A stretch of DNA of 32,049 nt from Candidatus Barnesiella excrementigallinarum. Lineage in GTDB: Bacteria > Bacteroidota > Bacteroidia > Bacteroidales > Barnesiellaceae. The stretch covers positions 65,027 through 97,075 of the forward strand of contig DXFL01000012.1 of NCBI GenBank assembly GCA_019114445.1, written 5' to 3'. The notes beneath the pieces were generated by a model. That model ran no database searches, was not told where the DNA came from, and worked only from the letters and a program-made list of their open reading frames with translations. Numbering within the stretch: the first letter of the stretch is position 1; each line of letters starts with the position of its first letter. Of the stretch, positions 23,937 through 32,049 are shown piece by piece. A program made the translations under genes and the position numbers.

Positions 23937-24864
23937 AATTGTCAAGGGTACATCGTTTTCTGGGTGCGTAAACTATGTGCTGAAAGAAGATAAATCACGC
24001 CTGCTGAAAGCGGTTGGTGTCTACGGTTCACCCGAAGAAATAGCGGAGCAATTCGAGTTACAGACTTTATTGAATGACAAGGTCAAGAACACGGTCGGTC
24101 ATATATCATTGAGCTTCTCCGCAGAAGACGGAGACCGCATCCGTGACGATGATGGACTGATGTTGAGAATCGCCCACGACTATATGAAGCTGATGGGAAT
24201 TGCGAACACGCAGTTCATCATCGCCCGGCATACCGACCGTGACCATCCGCATTGTCACATCGTTTACAACCGGGTGGATAATGACGGCCGCACCATCAGC
24301 GACAAGAACGACCGCTACCGGAACGAAAAGGTCTGCAAGATGCTGACAGCCCGTTACCGTTTGCATTTTGCCGAAGGAAAAGAGCATGTCAATTTCATGC
24401 GGTTACGTCATCACGACAAGGTAAAGTATTTTATCTATCATGCCTTGAAACGAGAAGTTCCGAAGGCCCGAAGCTGGAGTGAGCTGCGACTGGCCTTACG
24501 GAGATACGGAATTGATACGCAATGGAAGCTAAGTCGCACGACCGGAGAGATGCAAGGTGTCAAGTTCACATGTGACCAACTGACCTTTAGCGGTTCCAAG
24601 ATTGACCGCCAGTTCAGTTTCCTGAACATTGACCAGGAACTGAGATACAACGCTCTTTCTGCTACTATGAACCAGCATCAGGTACAAGCAGAAACCATAC
24701 GCGAGGAGCCTCGGCATGAATACCAGCAGGAGAATCATTCCAGCATCAGTCTGGGACTGTTCACTCCGTCTCCTACGGATTATGATACGGAGGAAGCAAT
24801 ACAGGCCAATCGGCTTAAAAAGAAGAAAAAGAAGCCGAAACGCAAGCGAGGTTTCTGTCTATAA
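23926..24864 (+). CDS. Relaxase/mobilization nuclease of element B
   Basis: A 312-residue relaxase of the same family as the one in element A. The metal site is RHTDRDHPHCHIVYNR (101-116) with H109/H111. The N-terminal GKIVKGTSFSGCVNYVL holds Y17 as a candidate nicking residue. The basic tail ends KKKKKKPKRKRGFCL. The N-terminal halves of the two relaxases align well by eye, while their C-terminal parts differ, suggesting different oriT targets. No coupling protein or type IV secretion genes are in the window, so transfer needs a helper element. Confidence 0.93.
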   Translation: MIGKIVKGTSFSGCVNYVLKEDKSRLLKAVGVYGSPEEIAEQFELQTLLNDKVKNTVGHISLSFSAEDGDRIRDDDGLMLRIAHDYMKLMGIANTQFIIARHTDRDHPHCHIVYNRVDNDGRTISDKNDRYRNEKVCKMLTARYRLHFAEGKEHVNFMRLRHHDKVKYFIYHALKREVPKARSWSELRLALRRYGIDTQWKLSRTTGEMQGVKFTCDQLTFSGSKIDRQFSFLNIDQELRYNALSATMNQHQVQAETIREEPRHEYQQENHSSISLGLFTPSPTDYDTEEAIQANRLKKKKKKPKRKRGFCL

Positions 24865-24899
24865 TCAATTTTTTATTAACCATCAAAATTCAATTTTTT

Positions 24900-25304
24900 A
24901 TGAACTATTCCGATTTTATTTACGATTTCAATCTCTATTTGTGTGAAAGATTCGGTTACAGAAACTGCTGTTCCGTCATGCACAACGCCAACGGCATTTG
25001 TGTCTCTGTCCATGTTGGCGAAATGGATTTATACATCCGTTTCTGGGAATACAGTTGTGGCGTTGGCAGCATCCCCGACTGGAGCATTATCATTGTGCGC
25101 AGCAACTTCAAACGAAACCAACAGGAAAATCTGAAAGACCTTGCCCGCTTCTTCCAGGAGTACGCCCCGCGCTACGGTTACAAATACCTTTGCACCGAAG
25201 ATGACGATTACAAGTATTATCAGACCCTTGGTCTGAAACTTATCCACAAAGGATTTTTCAGACAATATAATTATGGGTTGCCGTTAAAGGAGTTGGAGGT
25301 ATAA
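24900..25304 (+). CDS. Unknown small protein downstream of the relaxase
   Basis: A 134-residue protein I do not recognise. It is rich in aromatic residues (YDFNLYLCERFGYRNC, DLYIRFWEYSCGVGSI, RYGYKYLC, GFFRQYNYGL) with several cysteines and looks like a compact alpha/beta fold. The relaxase stop is 35 bases upstream, so it probably shares the mobilization transcript. Base composition matches element B rather than the AT-rich operon to the right. It is probably the last gene of element B. Roles such as anti-restriction or entry exclusion are possible but not supported by sequence. Confidence 0.6.
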   Translation: MNYSDFIYDFNLYLCERFGYRNCCSVMHNANGICVSVHVGEMDLYIRFWEYSCGVGSIPDWSIIIVRSNFKRNQQENLKDLARFFQEYAPRYGYKYLCTEDDDYKYYQTLGLKLIHKGFFRQYNYGLPLKELEV

Positions 25305-25317
25305 TCATAAAATAAAG

Positions 25318-25438
25318 GGTGTGTCAAAACTTTCAATTTCAAAGAAGACAAATTTTAAATGTGAAATTTGTATATCCATCCAATAATGTAATTACAAACT
25401 ATAATTTTTTAAAGTAATTATTTAAGCTTTGACACACC
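25318..25438. repeat. Short non-coding element with terminal inverted repeats (MITE or IS remnant)
   Basis: GGTGTGTCAAA (25318-25328) is the exact complement of TTTGACACACC (25428-25438); with one extra base on the right, the match extends outward through AAAG. The 99 bases inside are AT-rich and hold no gene. The arms are too far apart for a typical terminator. Ends like these fit a miniature transposable element or the two ends of an internally deleted insertion sequence. No clear target-site duplication is visible. Confidence 0.5.
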
Positions 25439-25470
25439 TCTTTACGAATTTACATCACAAATGCAACTAT

Positions 25471-27780
25471 TTAATCATTGTTTATTTCATCGAAATGCAC
25501 ATAAAACTTCAGTTTTTCATCAGTTTTAAGATCAAAATAATCGTACAGTTCTTCTACAATAGGAACAAAAATCTTATCTTTTGTTATTATTGTTGTAGAT
25601 TTTATAGAATGCCCGCCTGTACTATTGGGAATCTTATGAGTTAACTCTAAATCGTAATATAATGTATTAGCACCAAGTGTATCCGTAAATATATATATTA
25701 GTCTATGCATGCTCCAAATTACGCGTGTCGTATGCGGATTAGTAAAGAATATTCGTTTACTATTCACCATTTTATCTGTTAATGCCATAAACATTTTATT
25801 ATTATTAAGAGTAGGAGTATTAATATCTGTTTTTAATATTCTCAATTTTGTATCTACATCTAAACACAATATCGGCGGCATAGGAATAATATCCAGATCT
25901 TCATCAGAAGATTTATTTACAGGCATATTTTTACTTAAGAAAGCATCTTGAACCGAAGCCACAACCTCTGTAACATCTCCAACTTGTGACGGATTTATAG
26001 TTTGTTGATGCTTATTACGTTCTGCTTTAGCAAATTTTATAAATTCTTCTGGACTTATTTCATCTAAGCGTAATTTATTAATCATTTCGTCCATTGTACC
26101 CATCATTTCATATGGTATAACATATTCATCCTTAGTATTATGTAATACTTTAGTAATGTAGTCTGTGCGTTCCTTAATTCCTCTAGGGATGAAAGCAGAA
26201 AATTGCTGATATAGTACAACTCGTACAAAGTCTTTTGCAATCGGAGTAAACAATCTATAATTTTCACTCCTGATTTTAGCTAAATGCAAAACCTCAGAAT
26301 TATTGGGAGAAATATAAATACAGAACGAATTATTTTTTATATCGTGTGTTACATATACATTTAACATATGAGAAATGTCGGCAAATTTAATATCAAAACC
26401 TTTTACATAATAATCTTCTTCTATTATATATTTGAATTCTGATAAAATTAAATATTGTTCAGTTGAAATTTCTTTATCACTATAAACTTTTAATATTTGT
26501 ATATCATTTGGTATAGAAAGTACTCCCATAGATTGAAGATATAGTCTTTGAATCCGTTTTCTATATGAATTATCTGAAACACTTAAAACACACTCATCAG
26601 AATTTTTAAATTTAGCTAATATTGAACTATCAACACCATCCGCATACTTGTATCTATGAGAATTTTCCTTATTAATCTCTCCTAAATAGATATAATTATC
26701 TTCATTTGCTAATTTTATTCTTATATTCTTAACAATTAAATCATTATAATTATTGCTTGCATAAATGATAAATTCTCTATACTGATCACATAAATAATCC
26801 TTTGAAATGATATTTGACCACTGTTTTTCTACTGATTTTAATACCGTTTGGACTATTAATATAGATTCCCTGCTTATGGCTTCTCTTCCAGCAGTAGGTA
26901 CTAACTTATCTAAATTTACGACTCCACCCCAATTATATATAGTATTTAAATTAATATTGGATAAACCAAATCCATTTCTTAATCCCAGCAAAGTTTTATC
27001 ATTCGTATTGAGATAAATAAAACCAGAAAGAGATTCTCCCACATATTTAATATTATTTATTAATATTTCGACATGCAAAGGCATATTCTTCCCATAGTTT
27101 ATGTTTAGGGTATATTCAATCATTGAATCATGAATATGCAAATTTTTAATTTTAGGAATAAAGTCTATTTTTTTCTGTGGTATAGGCGTTCCATTTACAC
27201 AAACTGGAACATTTATATACTCAACATATTGCTTAATATAATTCCTAGCATTTTCAACAGTAATACTACCTGGTATTTCCAATGTCGCTATTATACTTGT
27301 ACCATATTGAACCTCACCAGCATCTGTACCTATTATAGGAATAGAATCCTTTAGATTGAGTTTATCTCTAATTGCCTCAGTCCTATAACACACATTTTCT
27401 CCATAACGCCGTGTAACGATTTCTAATTTCGTACATACTCCAAAATTAGCCAAAGCTCCAATACCAAAATGACCAACAACTCCAGCAGCTATAGATTCTG
27501 GATTATTTTTACTACTATTTCCTGCCTTCCAATAATTATTAGCTAAGATATTCTCGTTCATTCCGATGCCATTATCTTTAATAATAATTTGGTTATTATT
27601 AATTGTTATATCAATAGATGGCATAAAATCTACATCAACACGCATGCGCTCTAATATTGCATCATACGAATTTTGTATATTTTCTCTAAGCATTGCCAAG
27701 GGGGAATCATATAAATCGTTACCCAGCAAACGTATCATTTGCTTAGCATCAAATTCCATTGAAACATATTGAGTTGTCAT
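25471..27780 (-). CDS. Hsp90-like GHKL ATPase
   Basis: A 769-residue protein with the full N-terminal ATP site of the Hsp90/GHKL fold: the N-box RENIQNSYDA (32-41), the G1 box KDNGIGM (68-74) and the lid/G2 region VVGHFGIGAL (101-110). A transducer-like segment follows with the Arg-containing NDKTLLGLRNGFGLSNINL and VPTAGREAISRES, as in Hsp90-type middle domains. The C-terminal 200 residues hold a charged linker and a final beta-rich part (IYIFTDTLGANTLYYDLELT) of unknown fold. It is much longer than MutL-like proteins of restriction systems and close to HtpG in size, but diverged from HtpG. It overlaps the phosphoesterase gene by 4 bases (ATGA, 27777-27780). It may act as a conformational switch or chaperone for the SMC-phosphoesterase complex; that role is inference. 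Confidence 0.85.
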   Translation of the reverse strand: MTTQYVSMEFDAKQMIRLLGNDLYDSPLAMLRENIQNSYDAILERMRVDVDFMPSIDITINNNQIIIKDNGIGMNENILANNYWKAGNSSKNNPESIAAGVVGHFGIGALANFGVCTKLEIVTRRYGENVCYRTEAIRDKLNLKDSIPIIGTDAGEVQYGTSIIATLEIPGSITVENARNYIKQYVEYINVPVCVNGTPIPQKKIDFIPKIKNLHIHDSMIEYTLNINYGKNMPLHVEILINNIKYVGESLSGFIYLNTNDKTLLGLRNGFGLSNINLNTIYNWGGVVNLDKLVPTAGREAISRESILIVQTVLKSVEKQWSNIISKDYLCDQYREFIIYASNNYNDLIVKNIRIKLANEDNYIYLGEINKENSHRYKYADGVDSSILAKFKNSDECVLSVSDNSYRKRIQRLYLQSMGVLSIPNDIQILKVYSDKEISTEQYLILSEFKYIIEEDYYVKGFDIKFADISHMLNVYVTHDIKNNSFCIYISPNNSEVLHLAKIRSENYRLFTPIAKDFVRVVLYQQFSAFIPRGIKERTDYITKVLHNTKDEYVIPYEMMGTMDEMINKLRLDEISPEEFIKFAKAERNKHQQTINPSQVGDVTEVVASVQDAFLSKNMPVNKSSDEDLDIIPMPPILCLDVDTKLRILKTDINTPTLNNNKMFMALTDKMVNSKRIFFTNPHTTRVIWSMHRLIYIFTDTLGANTLYYDLELTHKIPNSTGGHSIKSTTIITKDKIFVPIVEELYDYFDLKTDEKLKFYVHFDEINND

Positions 27781-29195
27781 AATTTTTCTTTTAATACTTT
27801 TAATATTTCGTTGATATAATGATAATTAAGACTTTTTATTCGAGAATCTGAAAGTACTTCTTTTATATATTCTAGATTACCAATTTGTTGGGCAGAAATA
27901 ACTTTCAAGAATCCTTCTTTTACCGAGTCTATTTTTGTAATATTTTTATATACATACTCGTAATCTTTTATTTCTTTTAAGTATTCCAAAAATAAATTAT
28001 ACACATTATAATTATCTAGACCAAGATTTTTTAACTTTTCACAAGCCGAGATATAATCTGAATCAAACTTACATTTCTGATCTATCTCTAAGATCATTCG
28101 CCTTAAATCCAGTTTTTTTGTCAATACTTTATATTGAATACTATTTGTTGCATTATATAATGCCTTTGCTTGCCAGTATGGAAGTTTGTTATTTAATTGA
28201 TTAGTATCCTCTCTAATATTTATAGTTATATCTGCAACTCCATTAGTATTATTTATTTCTATAATATTATATTGTCTGCGACATCCATAAGGCAATTCTT
28301 TATTACCCCCAAATAAGGTTCCAGAACTAAGTAAAAGAATTCTCTTTGAATTTTCATTAGATGAAGTCAACAAATCAGAATATTCTTCTGCAACTTGTGC
28401 ATAGTGTTGATGTCCATACAACCCTATATGCACATTGTAATCAAGTAATGTGTTAAGAAAAGACCTATCTATGTAATTTGTTTCTAGAGGCATTCCATAA
28501 AAATGATGATGCCATACACCTATATTCAGAAAGCCTGAATTGTAGCAATCTGACAATTGATGACCAATAGATATAATAGCATCATCGGAAATACCTCCCG
28601 TATGGCATAAATGATCTAAGCTACAACAACTATTAAAACAAGAAAATGAGACTTTATAATCATCAAACTTTTCAAATAAAGCTTGATTTACAGGATCTAC
28701 AGGAAATGACCTAATACCATCATAAAAGCGATTATAGAACTCAACAAATAGAGAAAACCTATCATTATAAGCTGCCCAATCTACAATATGATAAAATCTA
28801 TAATCCTTCCAACTCCATCTCGTTACTTTAGATCCAGAAAAATAATCTACATAATCTTCTTTTCTATCTGATGCAGAAGGACTCATACTAGCTTGAGACC
28901 TATTTCTATTCATATCATGATTACCAGGAACAATCAAAATACGTCTTTTATCACTATCTAGGAAAAGATCACAAATTTTAGTCAAAAAATCTTCTGCCTC
29001 GGAATATTGCTCTCTAATAATATCATCGTCATATGCTCCTTCAATAATATCTCCACTTACAACAATAAAAGAAGGTTTAGCTATACCAGCTTCAGTATAA
29101 CGAAATAAATCGCGTTCAAGTGATTGAATTAATGAATCATAAGCTACATCTTTATGCTTATGGATATCAGATATATGCAATATAGAATAATGCAT
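27777..29195 (-). CDS. Calcineurin-like metallophosphoesterase with helical C-terminal extension
   Basis: A 472-residue protein with all five metal-site blocks of the calcineurin-type family: SDIHKH (D10, H12), VVSGDII (D49), VPGNHD (N92, H93), VWHHHFYG (H229-H231) and LYGHQHY (H262, H264). This is the fold of SbcD/Mre11 nucleases and of many cyclic-nucleotide or nucleotide phosphodiesterases. The last 130 or so residues are helical (about 340-472), possibly a docking region. It is followed, with an ATGA overlap, by the Hsp90-like gene and preceded two genes earlier by a Rad50/DndD-like SMC ATPase. An SMC ATPase next to a calcineurin-type enzyme recalls the SbcCD pair, but the lengths and extra partners differ from it. 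Likely the catalytic effector of the operon; the substrate (DNA end, RNA or nucleotide) is unknown. Confidence 0.87.
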   Translation of the reverse strand: MHYSILHISDIHKHKDVAYDSLIQSLERDLFRYTEAGIAKPSFIVVSGDIIEGAYDDDIIREQYSEAEDFLTKICDLFLDSDKRRILIVPGNHDMNRNRSQASMSPSASDRKEDYVDYFSGSKVTRWSWKDYRFYHIVDWAAYNDRFSLFVEFYNRFYDGIRSFPVDPVNQALFEKFDDYKVSFSCFNSCCSLDHLCHTGGISDDAIISIGHQLSDCYNSGFLNIGVWHHHFYGMPLETNYIDRSFLNTLLDYNVHIGLYGHQHYAQVAEEYSDLLTSSNENSKRILLLSSGTLFGGNKELPYGCRRQYNIIEINNTNGVADITINIREDTNQLNNKLPYWQAKALYNATNSIQYKVLTKKLDLRRMILEIDQKCKFDSDYISACEKLKNLGLDNYNVYNLFLEYLKEIKDYEYVYKNITKIDSVKEGFLKVISAQQIGNLEYIKEVLSDSRIKSLNYHYINEILKVLKEKL

Positions 29196-29214
29196 GATGA
29201 ATATTGTTATAAAA

Positions 29215-29640
29215 TTATCTCATAAAAATTTCTTGTTTAACCCATTCCAAATCATTTGTAATTGGCTGATCTTGCATCATTTTCATTATAAAATAAAACC
29301 CACCATTAGCATATTCATTTATTAAATCAATAGCTTTTGTTGGCTCTTTCATAATGTCAAGTGAACCAGCTTTGGCTATACACATACACAATAATGCCTC
29401 CGCGTCTTTTTCACCACCACCATTACACATTGTGTTTAAACTAAAAGGTCGGTCTGCAATGGGTGACTGTAACGGTTTACGCTCATCGTGCATAAAGCCA
29501 ACAACAGCTGCCCATACAAAACATTGCCAATGATATGAAAATACATTATAGGCGCCACCTTGTTTATTTGAAAACTTAAGAATAACATTATCCTTAACAT
29601 ATTGCTCAAATGAGAACTTTAATTCAAATATATTTTCCAT
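29215..29640 (-). CDS. Small uncharacterised protein between SMC and phosphoesterase genes
   Basis: A 141-residue protein I cannot assign. A conserved-looking core reads YHWQCFVWAAVVGFMHDERKPL, then RPFSLNTM, then a helical half (DAEALLCMCIAKAGSLDIM, IDLINEYANGGFYFIMKMM). The size, helical character and place right after an SMC-type ATPase resemble the small 'middle component' of ABC three-component or Lamassu-like systems, which bridges ATPase and effector. That is an analogy from layout, not a sequence match. It lies 7 bases after the SMC gene and 19 bases before the phosphoesterase. Confidence 0.6.
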   Translation of the reverse strand: MENIFELKFSFEQYVKDNVILKFSNKQGGAYNVFSYHWQCFVWAAVVGFMHDERKPLQSPIADRPFSLNTMCNGGGEKDAEALLCMCIAKAGSLDIMKEPTKAIDLINEYANGGFYFIMKMMQDQPITNDLEWVKQEIFMR

Positions 29641-29647
29641 ATAAAAA

Positions 29648-31801
29648 TCATTTTAGAACAACAATTTTTGTAGAGATTTCATGTTGTCCACGATTAGCAT
29701 CTCCACTATAAATTTCACTTTCCAAATTATAAATTTTAGACACGTTGTTTTGATTTCGCAAATCAATATATTTATCGCTTGCCAAATCTACGTCTTTAGT
29801 TAAAATAATTGACTGTTCAAAAATATCTTTGATACCAAGCAAATATTTATAAGTTGTTTCAAGATCAAAACTAGACGTTGGTGCATCACTTATAAATGGA
29901 TAATATATACCCATAGCTTCCTGGTTCAAAGACAGTAATGCATTAATAATGCTCATTTTTTTTCTATCTTCATGACTGGTATTAAGGCCTGCGTCAAATT
30001 CAATAGAATAATCGTCTCCTATTTTAACGCAACCTTTATAGCCATTGTCATGTTCTGTAAATTTGGCATAAAATATATTTGCTCTTTCTTCAATCTTACG
30101 AAGCAAATCTTTTCTTGCATTTTCTTGAACTCTCTTACAAATATCTTCCAGAAAAGTAGAAATGTTTTTCCATTCTGTTTCTGGGACTTTTGCGATTGTT
30201 GTATCTTTATCTCCTAATTTGTCAAGTTCTTTTTCAGCTAAGCGTAAGTCACTCTTATAGTTATTAAGAGTCTGTTTAGAAACATCCAATTTGCGTTGTA
30301 ACATGTCTAAATTACTCCGACTGGCACGAATGCGAGAATTTATTATTCCGGCTGTTTCAGCTTGAGTTACTGGATCAACTCCATGTTTTTTCTTAATCTC
30401 TTCAATTTGATCATCAAGTTTTTCCTTTTCATCTTGTTTTCTTCTCCTTTGTGCCATATACTTTTCCAAATCATTTTCGCTATCTTTCCATTGTTTATCA
30501 ATTTTAGATAAAGAAATAAGTAGGGAATCTGGATAATCCTGTATTTTTCCGACAAACATATTGAATTGCTTCGATAGTTGCATATTGTTTGTGTATTCTT
30601 CCATATCTTTTAGATAATCTTCCTGTAATCTTAATCGCTCAAGGATATAATGGTACTGAGCATCATTTTCTGTAAATTCAGTACCACATACAAAACATTT
30701 TTTCTCTCTAAGTATTTCTTCTAATTTTGAGCGACTAGGATTATCTAAATATCTTTTTTCCGGAACCGTATACTCTTCCTCTTTATGCTTTTCTATAATT
30801 TCCTTACATTTTACAATCATGGGTTCAATACCACGAAGTATCCACAATGCAGGAAGTTTTTCCCGTTGAAAATTATCAATACGCGTTGTTTCTGCCAATA
30901 ATCTACTAATTTCATTCTCACAATCTTTGTACTTTTTAACCAGCATTGAATAACTTGCAAGACCAGAAATCTTAGTTTCACCATCAGCTAATGCAATTTT
31001 GACTGTATCAATGTTAGATTCAAGTTGTCTCTTATTTTCTTCTTCCTTCCCAATCTTGTAATTAAGAGTTTCAATATTAGACAATAATCCTTTAACATTG
31101 GCGTTATGTTTATTTAGCTCTTTTAATTTCCTACTCTCTATCCCTGCGATCTTTATTTTTGATTTACTAATTATTTCAGAAAGTTTCTCATAATACGGGA
31201 AATATGAAATATGTTTCACAGCGGCTTTCAAGGTTTCTTTATTTCTAAAGTTAATTAAGCTCTCTAAAGATTCTCCCTGAAACCAAATATAATTTCTTAT
31301 ACCATCTGGAAATAATTCTGCAATCTTGTCTTCTGCTAATAAATCATTAAGCACTCTTGTCCCTGTTACAGAATCAAACGAAACTTTCAAGACATTTGGT
31401 CTTATTTGCCAAGCTTTATCTGAATCCCAGTTATCTTCATCAAGCCTCAAAGCACAAACAGAACGCTCTATTATGTAGTTTGTCCCCTTATCATCTTCCA
31501 ATTCGATTTGAACAGAAGCTGTAATTTCTTCATTAATATTTGCTTTGTAAAGAGCCCTTTTATTGATAAATTCATAACGTTGCATCGCAAATTTAGCAGA
31601 CTGAGGCAAGTTGTCAGTTGTGCACCATCCAATCCCTGTAATATATATTTTCCCAAATAAAACCCAATAAAATGCATTGAAAAGTTTCGACTTACCCTTT
31701 CCACCATTACCTATTACAAGATTAAGTCCTCTGGAAAAATCCATTGTTTGACTCTTATAATAAGATTGAAAATTTTCAATAGTAATATTTTTTATAATCA
31801 T
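29648..31801 (-). CDS. Rad50/DndD-like SMC-family ATPase with zinc hook
   Basis: A 717-residue protein. The N-terminal MIIKNITIENFQSYY and Walker A GNGGKGKS (31-38) are typical of RecF/Rad50/DndD ATPases, and YIWFQGESLESLI (about 171-183) parallels the conserved FxGE segment of DndD. Two long coiled-coil arms (about 205-345 and 380-560) flank a zinc hook KKCFVCGTEF (C369, C372). The C-terminal head has a DndD-like Walker B/D-loop, FISDAPTSSFD, with no glutamate right after the aspartate. The ABC signature is degenerate: the segment NTSHEDRKKMS stands where LSxGE/Q is expected. This suggests slow or partner-dependent ATP hydrolysis. It probably senses DNA ends or phage replication intermediates and passes the signal to the phosphoesterase and the Hsp90-like protein. 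Confidence 0.85.
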   Translation of the reverse strand: MIIKNITIENFQSYYKSQTMDFSRGLNLVIGNGGKGKSKLFNAFYWVLFGKIYITGIGWCTTDNLPQSAKFAMQRYEFINKRALYKANINEEITASVQIELEDDKGTNYIIERSVCALRLDEDNWDSDKAWQIRPNVLKVSFDSVTGTRVLNDLLAEDKIAELFPDGIRNYIWFQGESLESLINFRNKETLKAAVKHISYFPYYEKLSEIISKSKIKIAGIESRKLKELNKHNANVKGLLSNIETLNYKIGKEEENKRQLESNIDTVKIALADGETKISGLASYSMLVKKYKDCENEISRLLAETTRIDNFQREKLPALWILRGIEPMIVKCKEIIEKHKEEEYTVPEKRYLDNPSRSKLEEILREKKCFVCGTEFTENDAQYHYILERLRLQEDYLKDMEEYTNNMQLSKQFNMFVGKIQDYPDSLLISLSKIDKQWKDSENDLEKYMAQRRRKQDEKEKLDDQIEEIKKKHGVDPVTQAETAGIINSRIRASRSNLDMLQRKLDVSKQTLNNYKSDLRLAEKELDKLGDKDTTIAKVPETEWKNISTFLEDICKRVQENARKDLLRKIEERANIFYAKFTEHDNGYKGCVKIGDDYSIEFDAGLNTSHEDRKKMSIINALLSLNQEAMGIYYPFISDAPTSSFDLETTYKYLLGIKDIFEQSIILTKDVDLASDKYIDLRNQNNVSKIYNLESEIYSGDANRGQHEISTKIVVLK

Positions 31802-31812
31802 AATCTTAGTCT

Positions 31813-32016
31813 TTATGAATTACAGATATTCTTGATATTTGCAATATACTGGTTCGTTAATGCATCAGCATCACCTACATTTGTAGACAAGTCTGTCAGC
31901 ATTTTTGCGACCTCTTTAGCTTTCTCAAAATTTACGGTTATCTTTTCTGTTCCAGACTCAACCGTTTGATTAATTTCTTTCTCAATCGCTTTATACATTT
32001 CGTCCTGTATAGCCAT
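31813..32016 (-). CDS. Small helical protein at the head of the SMC operon
   Basis: A 67-residue acidic protein (MAIQDEMYKAIEKEINQTVE...), helical throughout, with no recognised family. It starts at the ATG at 32016 and ends 11 bases before the SMC gene, so it belongs to the same transcript. It is the first gene of the operon visible in the window. Only 33 bases remain upstream, so further genes may precede it. It could be a small structural subunit or regulator of the SMC protein. Confidence 0.6.
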   Translation of the reverse strand: MAIQDEMYKAIEKEINQTVESGTEKITVNFEKAKEVAKMLTDLSTNVGDADALTNQYIANIKNICNS

Positions 32017-32049
32017 AATATCTTTTATTTATAGTTATTATTCTCTTTA

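Noticed and set aside
1..32049. CRISPR array, tRNA or rRNA genes
   Set aside because: No regularly spaced direct repeats, no cloverleaf-like sequence and no rRNA-like stretch were seen on either strand by eye.

Overview
The window looks like a piece of a Bacteroidales chromosome (Bacteroides, Parabacteroides or a relative); the genus cannot be fixed from these bases. The evidence is the gene set. It includes Bacteroidetes-type tyrosine integrases, two of which lack the box I arginine, a DUF3408 protein, DUF3987 and DUF6371-like proteins, paired MobC/relaxase genes with HxH relaxase motifs, and TAnnTTTG-like -7 promoter boxes. No rRNA, tRNA, CRISPR array or housekeeping gene was seen. The window is an accessory region: two mobilizable elements with several defence-type gene sets in and between them.

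Layout. (1) Bases 3-2976, + strand: the 3' part of a GHKL-type ATPase with a PD-(D/E)XK-like tail, an OLD/ABC-class ATPase and a PIN-domain protein, tightly spaced. (2) 3147-8229, - strand: a three-gene restriction-modification operon made of an accessory adenine-methyltransferase-like protein, an Eco57I-type methyltransferase with NPPY, and a GIY-YIG-like/DEAH helicase. (3) 8468-13606, mobilizable element A: integrase, membrane coiled-coil protein, relaxase, MobC, a hairpin-rich oriT-like stretch, a DUF3408 protein and two excisionase-like HTH genes. A terminator and a large folded inverted-repeat structure (13822-13955) follow. (4) 13984-15286, AT-rich, - strand: a ParA-type ATPase and a small partner. 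(5) 15533-25304, mobilizable element B: tandem integrases, an integrase remnant, a two-TM protein, an Mrr-type restriction enzyme as cargo, an excisionase-like HTH, a DUF3987 P-loop protein, a DUF6371-like primase-associated protein broken by an amber codon, an oriT-like hairpin, MobC, relaxase and an unknown gene. (6) 25318-25438: a short non-coding element with terminal inverted repeats. (7) 25471-32016, very AT-rich, - strand: a five-gene operon coding for a small protein, a Rad50/DndD-like SMC ATPase with a zinc hook, a small protein, a calcineurin-type phosphoesterase and an Hsp90-like ATPase. It may continue past the right edge.

How the parts fit. Integrases and excisionase-like HTH proteins would move the elements in and out of the chromosome. 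Relaxase, MobC and oriT would allow transfer with the help of a conjugative element, because no type IV secretion genes are present. The cargo is dominated by nucleases and ATPases of the sort found in anti-phage islands. The best candidate for an undescribed system is the SMC/phosphoesterase/Hsp90 operon. The GHKL-nuclease/ABC/PIN operon is second. Functions of both are inferred from domains and layout only.
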